A stretch of DNA of 31,301 bases. Origin: a virus. The stretch is from positions 1,702 through 33,002 of IMG/VR virus record IMGVR_UViG_3300030102_001928, one strand, 5' to 3'. Shown one piece after another: positions 10,101-16,739 of the stretch; positions within the stretch are counted from its first letter, which is position 1, and each line of letters opens with the position of its first letter. The notes below the pieces were generated by a model. The model saw nothing but the letters and a program-made list of their open reading frames with translations, was not told the origin of the DNA and searched no databases. The translations under genes and the position numbers were made by a program.

Positions 10101-10773
10101 AATTAGAGAAGCAGATAAAAAAGCTGGTCCTCAAAGACCTGATAAAGAAGTAGTTCCTTTTGCAACAGGTGGTTTAGTCTCAGGACCAGAAGTACCTTTT
10201 ACCCAAGAGAACCCAGCAGACCGTATCAACCCTTTGACTGGTGAACCTTATCAAGAACAGATGAGTCGGCTAGGTTTTTCCGGAGGTGGACATAATAGAC
10301 TTGAAGGTCAGATAATTTTAGATGAAGATGTAATTGAAACAACTATTCCTTCTTTTTACTTAAAAAAAGATGGCACACCTGCTCCGGTTAAGTTAAAACC
10401 TACTGTAGCTAATATGGTATATGAAGCCTTAAAAAATACTACTACTCCTTTAAAAATAGTAGATAGTTATGTTAGAAGTGATGTAAAAGAACAAACTTAT
10501 AAGACCTACTTGAAAGAGTTACAAGAATACCAAGAAGGTAAAAGAAAAAATAAACCACCAAAACAAGCAGGAATTAAATCTTTTCATATTCAAGGACAAG
10601 CTTTTGATTTAAATCAACCTTTCTATGAAGGTTTAGGTTTAAGGTCTAAAGATGGAGTGGCAATAAAAGAACCTAAAGAATTTACAGAATTAAAAAATGC
10701 GTTACTTGAGCAAGGCTTTAAGCAACATCCTAATGAATGGTGGCATTTTAGTTATGGAGAATTTATAAACTAA
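7162..10773 (+). CDS. Giant internal virion / ejection protein with C-terminal M15 peptidoglycan peptidase
   Basis: 1203 residues starting at TTG with GAGGAG at 7151-7156, five bases upstream; no better ATG is nearby. The N-terminal about 1000 residues are helical with hydrophobic patches near residues 119-135, 220-240 and 850-865, as in large ejection proteins that enter the host envelope. The last about 140 residues carry the zinc peptidase M15 (VanY/VanX, D-Ala-D-Ala cleaving) signature: His1142-x-x-Gly-x-Ala-x-Asp1149 and Glu1192-Trp-Trp-His1195-Phe, which supply zinc ligands and the catalytic Glu. T7 gp16 instead has an N-terminal transglycosylase, so the enzyme type and end differ. It likely opens the cell wall during DNA entry, and could also be the lysis enzyme since no separate endolysin is in the window. 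Confidence 0.88.
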   Translation: MSLRDNFKTKQEVFIQRPIETYTLNDLRNDDEFNERTTRFLQSIGEGKTADDLFGYFRGMEYNLGDATQAMFQTKKFDDQQKDDYLYLKNKFDNANVGDWVEWARTSADIGQEILTDPTMIASALFIPWTGGTSLAARLSAGKAVQTGLKVAANKTVQEGTKKGFAAMPGQVLKKPLTPIQTHALVGTEGMLYGSSYDFLRQNREINVGQREDYNLGETLTTGALGGVLGYGASFGIRHIANTPSYLRSIEERRLAKIDHNESYKDNVLEKINQAALYGMTLFTKPTSSFLLKAKKSKTLSELIKVFRYDAEKPILAEAAGTTPRMKESYNETLNEFIGTRLEGLKGILNKYNLYELGQRDIVGSFRKKTLLKSYRLSEKTNNDLTKYLRTGNKVGLDDNIVKAGDEVRGLLNEILEQARKEGLNVGEVENFFPRVWLLDSMKNNKAAFINQIRQDEKLSVAEATELWKRMTNLNQVDGTSAANLASIRAKRKLLNIDDSKYSQFLDNNVENVLQDYIFQAGKLITRKKLFGENLEEFRNRFVNKIDDELGGTGLGKVERDKLENLYLFTTGQRGYINNPVGRFLSDTIAVTTQTSLLPFAAITSLSEIGVPLLKGANTKQYAKAVWKGLADSADEWWNGVQTAFGREGAKPEGRSLNRRELNAFNRSIDMAREDRATAIYGQAMGRTATKIQNVFFKSIFLHDWTRFVQLVSYDTGKGIIYRNLDELANKQLNKKTTARLADELNELGVDVNKGIQWIKNGANHTDDFYMQDVRRGAARYTDEVIMNPTVASNQKPLIHSHPATKWSFGLLGFPTAFSNTVLKNAVREISKDLSNTNRLATPKVLSGILVMTAAGLVGNTLRTGGRNLQEYREGEKPLVSSLTARAEEKETGLINDALIRTGLYGPFEYYVRTQEAQRYQNNVTSLLTSLTGPAVGDILDYVRASQYRGATLEAVFKKAPFITVLRSQFPETYQETLKAIREADKKAGPQRPDKEVVPFATGGLVSGPEVPFTQENPADRINPLTGEPYQEQMSRLGFSGGGHNRLEGQIILDEDVIETTIPSFYLKKDGTPAPVKLKPTVANMVYEALKNTTTPLKIVDSYVRSDVKEQTYKTYLKELQEYQEGKRKNKPPKQAGIKSFHIQGQAFDLNQPFYEGLGLRSKDGVAIKEPKEFTELKNALLEQGFKQHPNEWWHFSYGEFIN

Positions 10774-10922
10774 TGATACTCTACACAGAACAACAACTAG
10801 AAGAAGCTTGGCAGGAGAACTGTAAGGTTAGAGCAGGTCTTGGTTTACCTTGGTTTACTATTGAAGACTACCGACCTTTATTTGAAGAAGAGATGGAAAA
10901 GTTTATGTTAGGAGAATTTTAA
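10773..10922 (+). CDS. Small conserved-looking phage protein (49 aa)
   Basis: 49 residues beginning MILYTEQQLEEAWQENC and ending EKFMLGEF. It shares one base with the stop before it (TAATG) and one base with the start after it (TAATG), so it fits exactly between two genes, which is strong evidence that it is real. Mostly helical, acidic, with one Cys; no known motif. It precedes holin-like membrane genes. I recall similar short proteins in cyanophages and pelagiphages but know no function. Confidence 0.75.
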   Translation: MILYTEQQLEEAWQENCKVRAGLGLPWFTIEDYRPLFEEEMEKFMLGEF

Positions 10923-11365
10923 TGGGTTTCCCTTTTGAGATAATAACTATGTTGGCCTCGACAATCCTTGGTGGTTTGATGAGTGTCTGGGCTGAAAGTA
11001 GAAAAGCTAAAGCAGAACAACAAAAGCTCTTAATAACTCGTGGTGAGTTTGGTATGAAAGAAAGACAACAGTCCTTAGACCACGGTTTAAAAGACAAAGG
11101 TTTTGCTTGGACTAGAAGAATAATAGCTTTGACTTCAGTCTTTGCTATTGTGTTACTGCCTAAACTAGTAGCAGTCTACTATCCAGATGTCTCTGTAACT
11201 GTTGGTTACACTAACTGGAACCCGGGCTTCTGGTTCTTTAAAGAAGGTAGAGAAATATTTGAATGGGTTACTTTTCAGGGCTTGGTAATAACACAACTAG
11301 ACACTAACTTAGTCTCAGCAATTATAGGTATGTACTTTGGTGGTAGCTTGGTTAAGGGTAGATAA
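10922..11365 (+). CDS. Three-helix membrane protein, candidate holin
   Basis: 147 residues. Hydrophobic segments at about 6-22, 65-85 and 122-143 with a charged stretch rich in Lys/Arg/Glu between the first two (WAESRKAKAEQQK). This resembles the three-segment holin-like proteins of marine phages and gene transfer agents (GTA_holin_3TM type), a family match I make from layout, not from motifs. AGGAG with 7-nt spacing supports the ATG. It sits after the peptidase-bearing virion gene and before another membrane protein. Alternative: a virion membrane protein without lysis role. Confidence 0.6.
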   Translation: MGFPFEIITMLASTILGGLMSVWAESRKAKAEQQKLLITRGEFGMKERQQSLDHGLKDKGFAWTRRIIALTSVFAIVLLPKLVAVYYPDVSVTVGYTNWNPGFWFFKEGREIFEWVTFQGLVITQLDTNLVSAIIGMYFGGSLVKGR

Positions 11366-11652
11366 TGAATACACGAACGTGGATGGACATTTTAGAAACT
11401 GTTGGAATTCCAGCAGCTTTTGCTGTAGCTGCAGGTTGGATGGTTTGGAAACTATTTAATCATTTAATAGCAGATGTTCATAAAAAATTAGATACCCAAC
11501 ATGGCATGATAGTAGCTTTAATAGATAGGATAAGACAAATAGACAACGATATAATAAGAATAGACACAATGTGTCGCACAGCTATGGGTATACCTGTAGA
11601 TGTAGATAGGTTAGCAAGGGCAGATGGAAAGAAAGACCAACGAAAAGATTGA
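11365..11652 (+). CDS. Small one-helix membrane protein (holin- or spanin-like)
   Basis: 95 residues. One hydrophobic segment at about 14-32 (VGIPAAFAVAAGWMVWKLF), then a helical region with heptad-like Ile/Leu spacing and a basic C-terminus DGKKDQRKD. Start overlaps the preceding stop (TAATG). Such short anchor-plus-coil proteins occur beside holins in marine phages. The 3' end contains the ribosome site of the csgF-like gene, so translation of the lysis-like and curli-like genes is linked. Confidence 0.65.
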   Translation: MNTRTWMDILETVGIPAAFAVAAGWMVWKLFNHLIADVHKKLDTQHGMIVALIDRIRQIDNDIIRIDTMCRTAMGIPVDVDRLARADGKKDQRKD

Positions 11653-11659
11653 GGAGATT

Positions 11660-12133
11660 ATGTTAAAAACTATAGAACTAACCCTATTGATTGCAGGGTT
11701 TTTAGTTATGACGTTAAGTGTTAGCGGTAATATCTTTGCCGATGAGTTAGTACATAAATTTAAGTCGCCATCATTTAGTGGCATCAATAGCTCAGCTCAT
11801 TACCTAACCATAGAGAATCAAGAGTTTAATAGAAAGGCAGCTATTGAAGCTGAAATCAGAGCTTATCGAGAAGAGCTAGAAAGAGAAGCAGACAATACAA
11901 CTCTAGCAAGATTTATCAGAAACTTAGAATCAAGAATATATGCTCAACTATCCAGACAACTAGTAGATGCTTTGTTTGGTGAAAACCCAAGTACTTTCGG
12001 GACTTTAGAGCTAATGGGTAACACCATAGAATACAGTGTTAGTGCTGATGGCACTATGATTACATTAAAGATTACAGATGCAGAAGGGAATGTTACAGAG
12101 ATTACTGTTCCTATCGGTTCTTTTACTTTCTAG
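11660..12133 (+). CDS. csgF: CsgF-like curli assembly protein
   Basis: 157 residues from ATG 11660, which follows GAGGAG (11651-11656); an in-frame ATG at 11624 would add 12 charged residues and spoil the signal peptide. Residues 1-29 form a Sec signal peptide ending near IFA-DEL. The mature N-terminus 'ELVHKFKSPSFSG' aligns with the conserved CsgF start (F-x-N-P-x-F-G-G in E. coli), the part that inserts into the CsgG pore. The C-terminus has the family's beta-rich 'TLKITDAEGNVTEITVPIG' against E. coli's 'LNVTDRKTGQTSTIQV'. CsgF couples secreted subunits to nucleation at the outer membrane. Its last 56 nt encode, in the +1 frame, the signal peptide of the csgG-like gene. Confidence 0.92.
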   Translation: MLKTIELTLLIAGFLVMTLSVSGNIFADELVHKFKSPSFSGINSSAHYLTIENQEFNRKAAIEAEIRAYREELEREADNTTLARFIRNLESRIYAQLSRQLVDALFGENPSTFGTLELMGNTIEYSVSADGTMITLKITDAEGNVTEITVPIGSFTF

Positions 12134-12896
12134 TTGTTCAAGTCTTAGACATAGTTCTCTCCTAGATGAGAATGTTATAGGAGCTTATTCAAAGAAAAGA
12201 CCAAGTACCGTATTAGAGTTACAGTCAGAGGAGTTAAAAAACTTAAGACCGGCTAAGCTTAAGCCGACTATTGCTATTTATCCTAATAGCTTCACAGACC
12301 TAACAGGGCAAAGAAAGAGTAACAGTACCTTTGCTTTATTCAGTTCTGCTATTACACAGTCACCTGATGCTTTACTTATCAGAGCTTTTAAACATGCTGC
12401 AGATGGTCAGTTTTTTACAGTTGTCGAGAGAGTAGGCTTAGATAACCTAACCAAAGAACGACAAATAATTAGAACAACCCGTAAGGACTTTGAAGATAAT
12501 ACAGAGTTAAACCCTCTTATCTTTGCAGGTCTACTGGTTCAGGGTGGGGTCATTTCGTATGACACGAACCTAAAAAGTGGTGGTAATGGTGCTAGATATC
12601 TAGGTATTGGCATGAGCCGTCAGTATCGTGAGGACACTGTCACAGTATCTTTACGATTAGTTTCTGTTAATACCGGAGAGATATTAATAGAAGTACTAAC
12701 ATCAAAGACTATCCTATCTGTAGGAGTCTCTAACGATGTCTTTAGATTCATTGAAGCTGGGACAGAGTTAGTAGAAATAGAATCTGGTGTTACACAAAAT
12801 GAAAGTGTATCTATTGCTCTCCAGAAAGCGATAGAGACAAGTGTACTAGAAATAGTACAACAAGGAATAGAGAGGAGATTTTGGAGTTATGAATAG
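12078..12896 (+). CDS. csgG: CsgG-like curli secretion pore lipoprotein
   Basis: 272 residues (E. coli CsgG is 277). Lipobox Leu-Ser-Ser-Cys20 gives an outer-membrane lipoprotein. Strong family blocks: 'KSGGNGARYLGIG' and 'VNTGEILIEVLTSKTILS' nearly match E. coli 'KSGGVGARYFGIG' and 'VSTGEILSSVNTSKTILS'; also FRFIE, SVSIALQKAIETSV and IERRFW near the end. CsgG forms a nonameric 36-strand pore. In the constriction loop Phe88 seems to align with E. coli Phe56, while Asn55 looks replaced by Leu (by eye). Start could be ATG 12078 or 12090; both keep the signal peptide. The whole signal peptide is encoded inside csgF in the +1 frame: the lipid-modified Cys codon begins two bases after the csgF stop. 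Confidence 0.95.
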   Translation: MQKGMLQRLLFLSVLLLSSCSSLRHSSLLDENVIGAYSKKRPSTVLELQSEELKNLRPAKLKPTIAIYPNSFTDLTGQRKSNSTFALFSSAITQSPDALLIRAFKHAADGQFFTVVERVGLDNLTKERQIIRTTRKDFEDNTELNPLIFAGLLVQGGVISYDTNLKSGGNGARYLGIGMSRQYREDTVTVSLRLVSVNTGEILIEVLTSKTILSVGVSNDVFRFIEAGTELVEIESGVTQNESVSIALQKAIETSVLEIVQQGIERRFWSYE

Positions 12897-13593
12897 AATA
12901 ATTATATTGTTAGCTTTCTTAGGCTTTATGGTTAAAGCCGATAATGAAATATACATCAATCAAGTTGGTGCAACTTTAAACTTAGATGTTGAACAGCTAG
13001 GTGGTTCCAACCTTATTGGTGGTCTTGATGCTGCTTCAGGTCAGATGACTGCTCTAGAATTAGCTGGTAGTTCTATGACCTTAGACATCAATCAATTAGG
13101 GGATTCCAACAAATTTATTGGAGACATTGTCCTAGATTCACTAGTAGGTTTTTTTGAATTTGACGGTGATAGTAATATATTTGAAATTCAAGTAGACCCA
13201 ACAGATACTTATAGTGCCGATGGCGGTAACTATAATGTTGACGTTACAGGGTCAAGCAATGAATTTGAATTAAATATTGCTACCAATGCTTTAGCAGAAT
13301 ACTTAGACCTCGACTGGGTTATCAATGGTGATTCAAATACCATAGACTACACAATAGATGTCGATGGAGCTACATCCTATCTAGATATAGATGGTGACTC
13401 AAACAGTTTAGTCTACAATGGTAGTGGCTATGCTGATGGTTACTTTTATCTAGACCAAACAGGGGATAGCCGAGCATTTAATATTACACAGAGTTCAACC
13501 TTAGCAAGTGATTGGCTTAAGATTATTTCTACTGGCAATAGTGGTACTGTCTGCATCATACAAAATGATGGCGGCACCAGCACAAGTTGCTAG
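12889..13593 (+). CDS. Curlin-repeat fibre subunit (CsgA/CsgB-like)
   Basis: 234 residues with a signal peptide (about 1-17, ending VKA). The mature part has about eight repeats, each with alternating hydrophobic residues, a Q-x-G or D-x-G turn and Gly-x-Ser-Asn: GGSN 38-41, GDSN 71-74, GDSN 93-96, GSSN 121-124, GDSN 147-150, GDSN 169-172, GDSR 192-195, GNSG 216-219. Spacing is mostly 22-28, close to the 22-23 of curlin repeats (x-I-x-Q-x-G-x-x-N-x-x-x-I-x-Q). Gln is often replaced by Asp, so it is a diverged, acidic curlin, expected to form a beta-solenoid amyloid strand. Two Cys (222, 234) close the C-terminus. It lies 8 nt inside the csgG end, so it is the natural substrate of that pore (inference). 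Confidence 0.82.
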   Translation: MNRIIILLAFLGFMVKADNEIYINQVGATLNLDVEQLGGSNLIGGLDAASGQMTALELAGSSMTLDINQLGDSNKFIGDIVLDSLVGFFEFDGDSNIFEIQVDPTDTYSADGGNYNVDVTGSSNEFELNIATNALAEYLDLDWVINGDSNTIDYTIDVDGATSYLDIDGDSNSLVYNGSGYADGYFYLDQTGDSRAFNITQSSTLASDWLKIISTGNSGTVCIIQNDGGTSTSC

Positions 13594-14623
13594 TATAGGA
13601 AGCATAACAGAACTAAAAGGCTTAGGGAGAGTAGTAAGGGAACAAGACCCCTTTGCTGCTGCTCTCTCCTTTGCTATTAATAGTTTTGATAATGTTGAGA
13701 CTTCTAATGGTCGGATAGGCATTACCTTTCTTGACGAATCTCAAGTCCGTCTCACAGAACATTCACAATTAGTTATAGATGAGTTTATCTATGACCCTGA
13801 CCCATCTAAATCTAAGATGGCTCTACAGTTTGCTAGTGGCACAGCTAGGTTTATTAGTGGCAAACTAGCTACTATCAATAAAGAAAACATATCTATCGAG
13901 ACTCCTAGTGCTACCATTGGTATTAGAGGCACAGACTTTACTGTTACTGTTGATGAACTCGGTAGGTCTTTGATAATACTACTACCAGATGAGAACGGTA
14001 TTGCTTCCGGTGAGATAGTTGTTTCTACTCTAGTAGGACAAGTAGTTCTCAACAAGCCCTATCAAGCTACTACAGTTGAGTTGTTTGAGTCGGCACCTAG
14101 TAGTCCTGTTATCCTAGACTTGACTCTAGATATTATTGACAACATGTTGATTGTCAATCCACCAAAGGAAGACCCAAACTTTGTTAGCGAAGAAGAACAA
14201 ACAGATGGCTCTGATAATATCCTAGACATAGACTACTTAGAGTTTGATGAACTAGAACAAGACTACTTAGCAGAAGATAACCTAGAGTTTACCGAACTTG
14301 ACATCAATTACTTAGATGTAAATTTCTTAGAAGACCTCTTGAGCATCATAGAGGAAGTAGATGAGTTAGAACAAAATGTTTTGAACACTGGTGATATTAA
14401 TGTTCAAGGCACAGCTTTTGGTTTTGACTCTAACACACAGGTAAATACTTTTGTTACTGACACAGTGCTAACTTTCTTAAGACAGGTAGAAGACACAGTA
14501 AGATTAGATTTAGATACGAACAACAGTTACAAGGTTTTAATTATACAAGATGGCAAAGCAATTACTATTACTCTTAATGGCGGTAGTGACTCTTCCATTA
14601 CTATCAAGCAGTCTTCCGGCTAA
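13508..14623 (+). CDS. Exported FecR-domain protein with acidic repeat region and curlin-like C-terminus
   Basis: 371 residues from GTG 13508, the first possible start after an in-frame stop and the only one giving a signal peptide (Arg5 then LFLLAIVVLSA); no clear ribosome site, so the start is uncertain, and ATG 13565 is the alternative. FecR domain at about residues 65-185: 'GRIGITFLDESQVRLTEHS', 'LQFASGTARF', and the hallmark IRGTDF at 139-144. Residues about 235-290 are acidic with repeating Tyr-Leu and Phe-Leu pairs. The end 'VLIIQDGKAITITLNGG' then 'SSITIKQSSG' looks like one to two curlin-type strands. FecR proteins relay envelope signals; FecR genes often neighbour CHASE2-cyclases in bacteria. 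The first 86 nt overlap the curlin gene in the +1 frame. Confidence 0.85.
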   Translation: MIGLRLFLLAIVVLSASYKMMAAPAQVASIGSITELKGLGRVVREQDPFAAALSFAINSFDNVETSNGRIGITFLDESQVRLTEHSQLVIDEFIYDPDPSKSKMALQFASGTARFISGKLATINKENISIETPSATIGIRGTDFTVTVDELGRSLIILLPDENGIASGEIVVSTLVGQVVLNKPYQATTVELFESAPSSPVILDLTLDIIDNMLIVNPPKEDPNFVSEEEQTDGSDNILDIDYLEFDELEQDYLAEDNLEFTELDINYLDVNFLEDLLSIIEEVDELEQNVLNTGDINVQGTAFGFDSNTQVNTFVTDTVLTFLRQVEDTVRLDLDTNNSYKVLIIQDGKAITITLNGGSDSSITIKQSSG

Positions 14624-14993
14624 GCCTGATATCTATTGGCGGATTACTAAAGCACCTTACCTCAACAAACCAGAGGCTTATGTAGATTACAGTCTACCCA
14701 AAGCTCAGCTACATTTTAAACTACAAGAAAAACCTTACCAAGAATTTATAGCCTTACAGCTTTTGGATATCTATACCACACACAGAGCTGTCAATATTAA
14801 AGGCTATGCTTTAGAAGCTAATCCTCTACTACCCAAACAACCTTCCTTAGAGTTGTTACTAGTTCTTAAAGGTGCTAGTAGTTATTTGATTATTAGAGAT
14901 GCTTCTCCTCAACAGATAACAAATATCAATACTCTGTATCGCTTAGTACTGCTCAATAATCTTTACGTCATGCATAAAGCAGGTGACTTATGA
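14550..14993 (+). CDS. Small membrane protein between FecR and cyclase (DUF5658-like)
   Basis: 147 residues. Residues 3-20 are a very hydrophobic signal or anchor (QLLLLLMAVVTLPLLSSS), encoded in the +1 frame of the FecR gene end over 74 nt. After a soluble stretch, 'LLDIYTTHRAV', 'EANPLL' and a later Lys in a hydrophobic segment 'LLLVLKGASSYLII' recall the D-x-x-T and E-x-N-P pattern of DUF5658 membrane proteins; a last segment lies at about 126-141. The match is by eye and moderate. Its stop overlaps the cyclase start by 4 nt (ATGA), so it is translated together with the cyclase and may be its membrane partner (inference). Confidence 0.7.
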   Translation: MAKQLLLLLMAVVTLPLLSSSLPAKPDIYWRITKAPYLNKPEAYVDYSLPKAQLHFKLQEKPYQEFIALQLLDIYTTHRAVNIKGYALEANPLLPKQPSLELLLVLKGASSYLIIRDASPQQITNINTLYRLVLLNNLYVMHKAGDL

Positions 14994-16720
14994 AGTGGGC
15001 GAGTTTACTTTTATTTCTACTAACACTACCTCTAGTCTTTAATGCTCCGCCTCTTGAGATACTAAGACTCAAAACCTTTGATGCCCTTGTCAAGACTCCA
15101 GAGCCTACTGGTTACTTTACTATCCTTAACATTGATGAAGAGTTTATAGACCAGCAAGGCGGTTACCCTTTACCTCGGCAGACCTTAGCAGATATTCATC
15201 TTAAATTACTACAACAAGGAGCATTAGGAGTTGGCTGGACGATACTCTTTCCTCATCCTGATAGACTAGGAGGCGATGAAGCCTTTGCTGAGATGCTTGG
15301 TTTAGCTCCTAGTGTCATAGCAATGCCCGAAGTAAATAATAATAAATATCCACAGACACACGGGACAGTTATCTTAGGACCCGATGTTAGTTTAGTACAT
15401 GCTTCAGGATTTTTAGAAAACATCCAAGTCTTAAAAGACTCTGCAGCTCAAGGAGCTGTGTCAGTGCCGGTTGATATAGATAACCTAGTTAGACAGATAC
15501 CTCTTATCCAACAAACTCCAGATGGTTGGGTAGCTTCTTTCGGTACAGAAGTTCTCAAGATACTAGGAGGTGGTAATACTTATCAAATCAAAACTAATGA
15601 GAATGGTATAGAGATGATAAGAGTAAAAGGTATACCACCTATCTCAACAGATTCGACAGGTAAGAAATGGATTAGTTGGGTCGAAACACCAGAGACTAAC
15701 CTAACTGAAATGGATGTGCAGGGTAAGTTTGTCTTTGTTGGTTTTACTGCAGCAGGAATACAAAGACAACTAGCAACTCCTGTGGGTTTGTTAGAGCCAC
15801 ATAAAATTCAAGCAGCTCTAGCTGAGTCTATTTTATTAGAGACACCCAACATACCGGACTATCGTTTGTTTGCCGAACTAAGTATCTTAGTAGTAGCTGG
15901 TTTACTAGTGGCTATCTTAACTGGTTTCTTAGGTATTACTACAGGCTTAGTCTCAGCCTTAACTATCTTTGGTGGAGTAGCTTATCTTGGTTGGTCTTTT
16001 ATACAGCAGAATCTTTTAATAGATGTTACATGGACTCTAATAAGTTTGTTTCTGATTGCTGCTCAACAGTTCTATCTAAACTTTAGAACTCAGTTTAAAC
16101 TTAGACAACAAATCAAGAAGCAGTTTTCTACTTATCTTGACCCTCGACAAGTAGCTAGGCTACAAAAGAATCCAGAGTTATTAAGATTAGGTGGTGAACG
16201 AAGAAACTGTACGATAATGTTTACCGATGTCAGAGGTTTTACTTCTATGTCAGAGAAACTAGAACCAGAAGAAGTTATTGAGATAATGAACAAAGCTTTA
16301 ACTATTCAAGCAGATGCGGTCAAAGCTAACGAAGGGATGGTAGATAAATATATTGGCGATGCTATGATGGCAGTTTGGAATGCTCCAGTAGATGTTGAGA
16401 ACCATGAACAGAAAGCTATTGAGACAGCCCTTCAAATACGACACGCAATGCAAGAAGCACAGTTAGATATTGAAATTGGTATTGGAATAAATTCTGGAGA
16501 AGTTGTTGCAGGAAATATGGGTAGTGCATCTCGTTTTGAATATAGTGTATTAGGCGATGCTTGTAATCTAGCAGCTCGATTAGAGTCTTCATGTAAAACA
16601 GTAGGTAAAAATTTAGTTATAGGTGAGGCAACCATCAGCAAATATGAGGGTGAAGTAACAGAGTTAGAGTCTATTCTTGTCAAAGGTAAGGAAAAACCAG
16701 TAAAAATCTACACAATATAG
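14990..16720 (+). CDS. CHASE2-sensor, transmembrane, class III adenylate/guanylate cyclase
   Basis: 576 residues. Order: N-terminal membrane helix (about 3-18), CHASE2 extracytoplasmic sensor (about 25-290, with 'FDALVKTPEPTGYFTILNID' and 'GWTILFPHPDRLGGDEAFA'-type blocks), three membrane helices (about 293-365), short helical linker, and class III cyclase domain (about 400-576). Catalytic residues are all visible: metal-binding Asp413 (FTDVRGF) and Asp457 (KYIGDAMMA), base-selecting Lys453 and Asp523 (LGDACNLAARLES), transition-state Asn526 and Arg530. Lys plus Asp favours ATP, hence cAMP. The cytoplasmic product would reprogram host CRP-type regulation. Last gene of the plus-strand cassette, ATGA-coupled to the gene before it. 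An intact sensor cyclase in a phage is very unusual. Confidence 0.95.
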   Translation: MKWASLLLFLLTLPLVFNAPPLEILRLKTFDALVKTPEPTGYFTILNIDEEFIDQQGGYPLPRQTLADIHLKLLQQGALGVGWTILFPHPDRLGGDEAFAEMLGLAPSVIAMPEVNNNKYPQTHGTVILGPDVSLVHASGFLENIQVLKDSAAQGAVSVPVDIDNLVRQIPLIQQTPDGWVASFGTEVLKILGGGNTYQIKTNENGIEMIRVKGIPPISTDSTGKKWISWVETPETNLTEMDVQGKFVFVGFTAAGIQRQLATPVGLLEPHKIQAALAESILLETPNIPDYRLFAELSILVVAGLLVAILTGFLGITTGLVSALTIFGGVAYLGWSFIQQNLLIDVTWTLISLFLIAAQQFYLNFRTQFKLRQQIKKQFSTYLDPRQVARLQKNPELLRLGGERRNCTIMFTDVRGFTSMSEKLEPEEVIEIMNKALTIQADAVKANEGMVDKYIGDAMMAVWNAPVDVENHEQKAIETALQIRHAMQEAQLDIEIGIGINSGEVVAGNMGSASRFEYSVLGDACNLAARLESSCKTVGKNLVIGEATISKYEGEVTELESILVKGKEKPVKIYTI

Positions 16721-16739
16721 GCTAAATGCTGTGAGAGCT

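Noticed and set aside
12078-12140. Programmed +1 frameshift fusing CsgF to CsgG
   Set aside because: The downstream frame carries its own start codons, a complete signal peptide and a lipobox, so separate initiation is simpler; no slippery site is evident.
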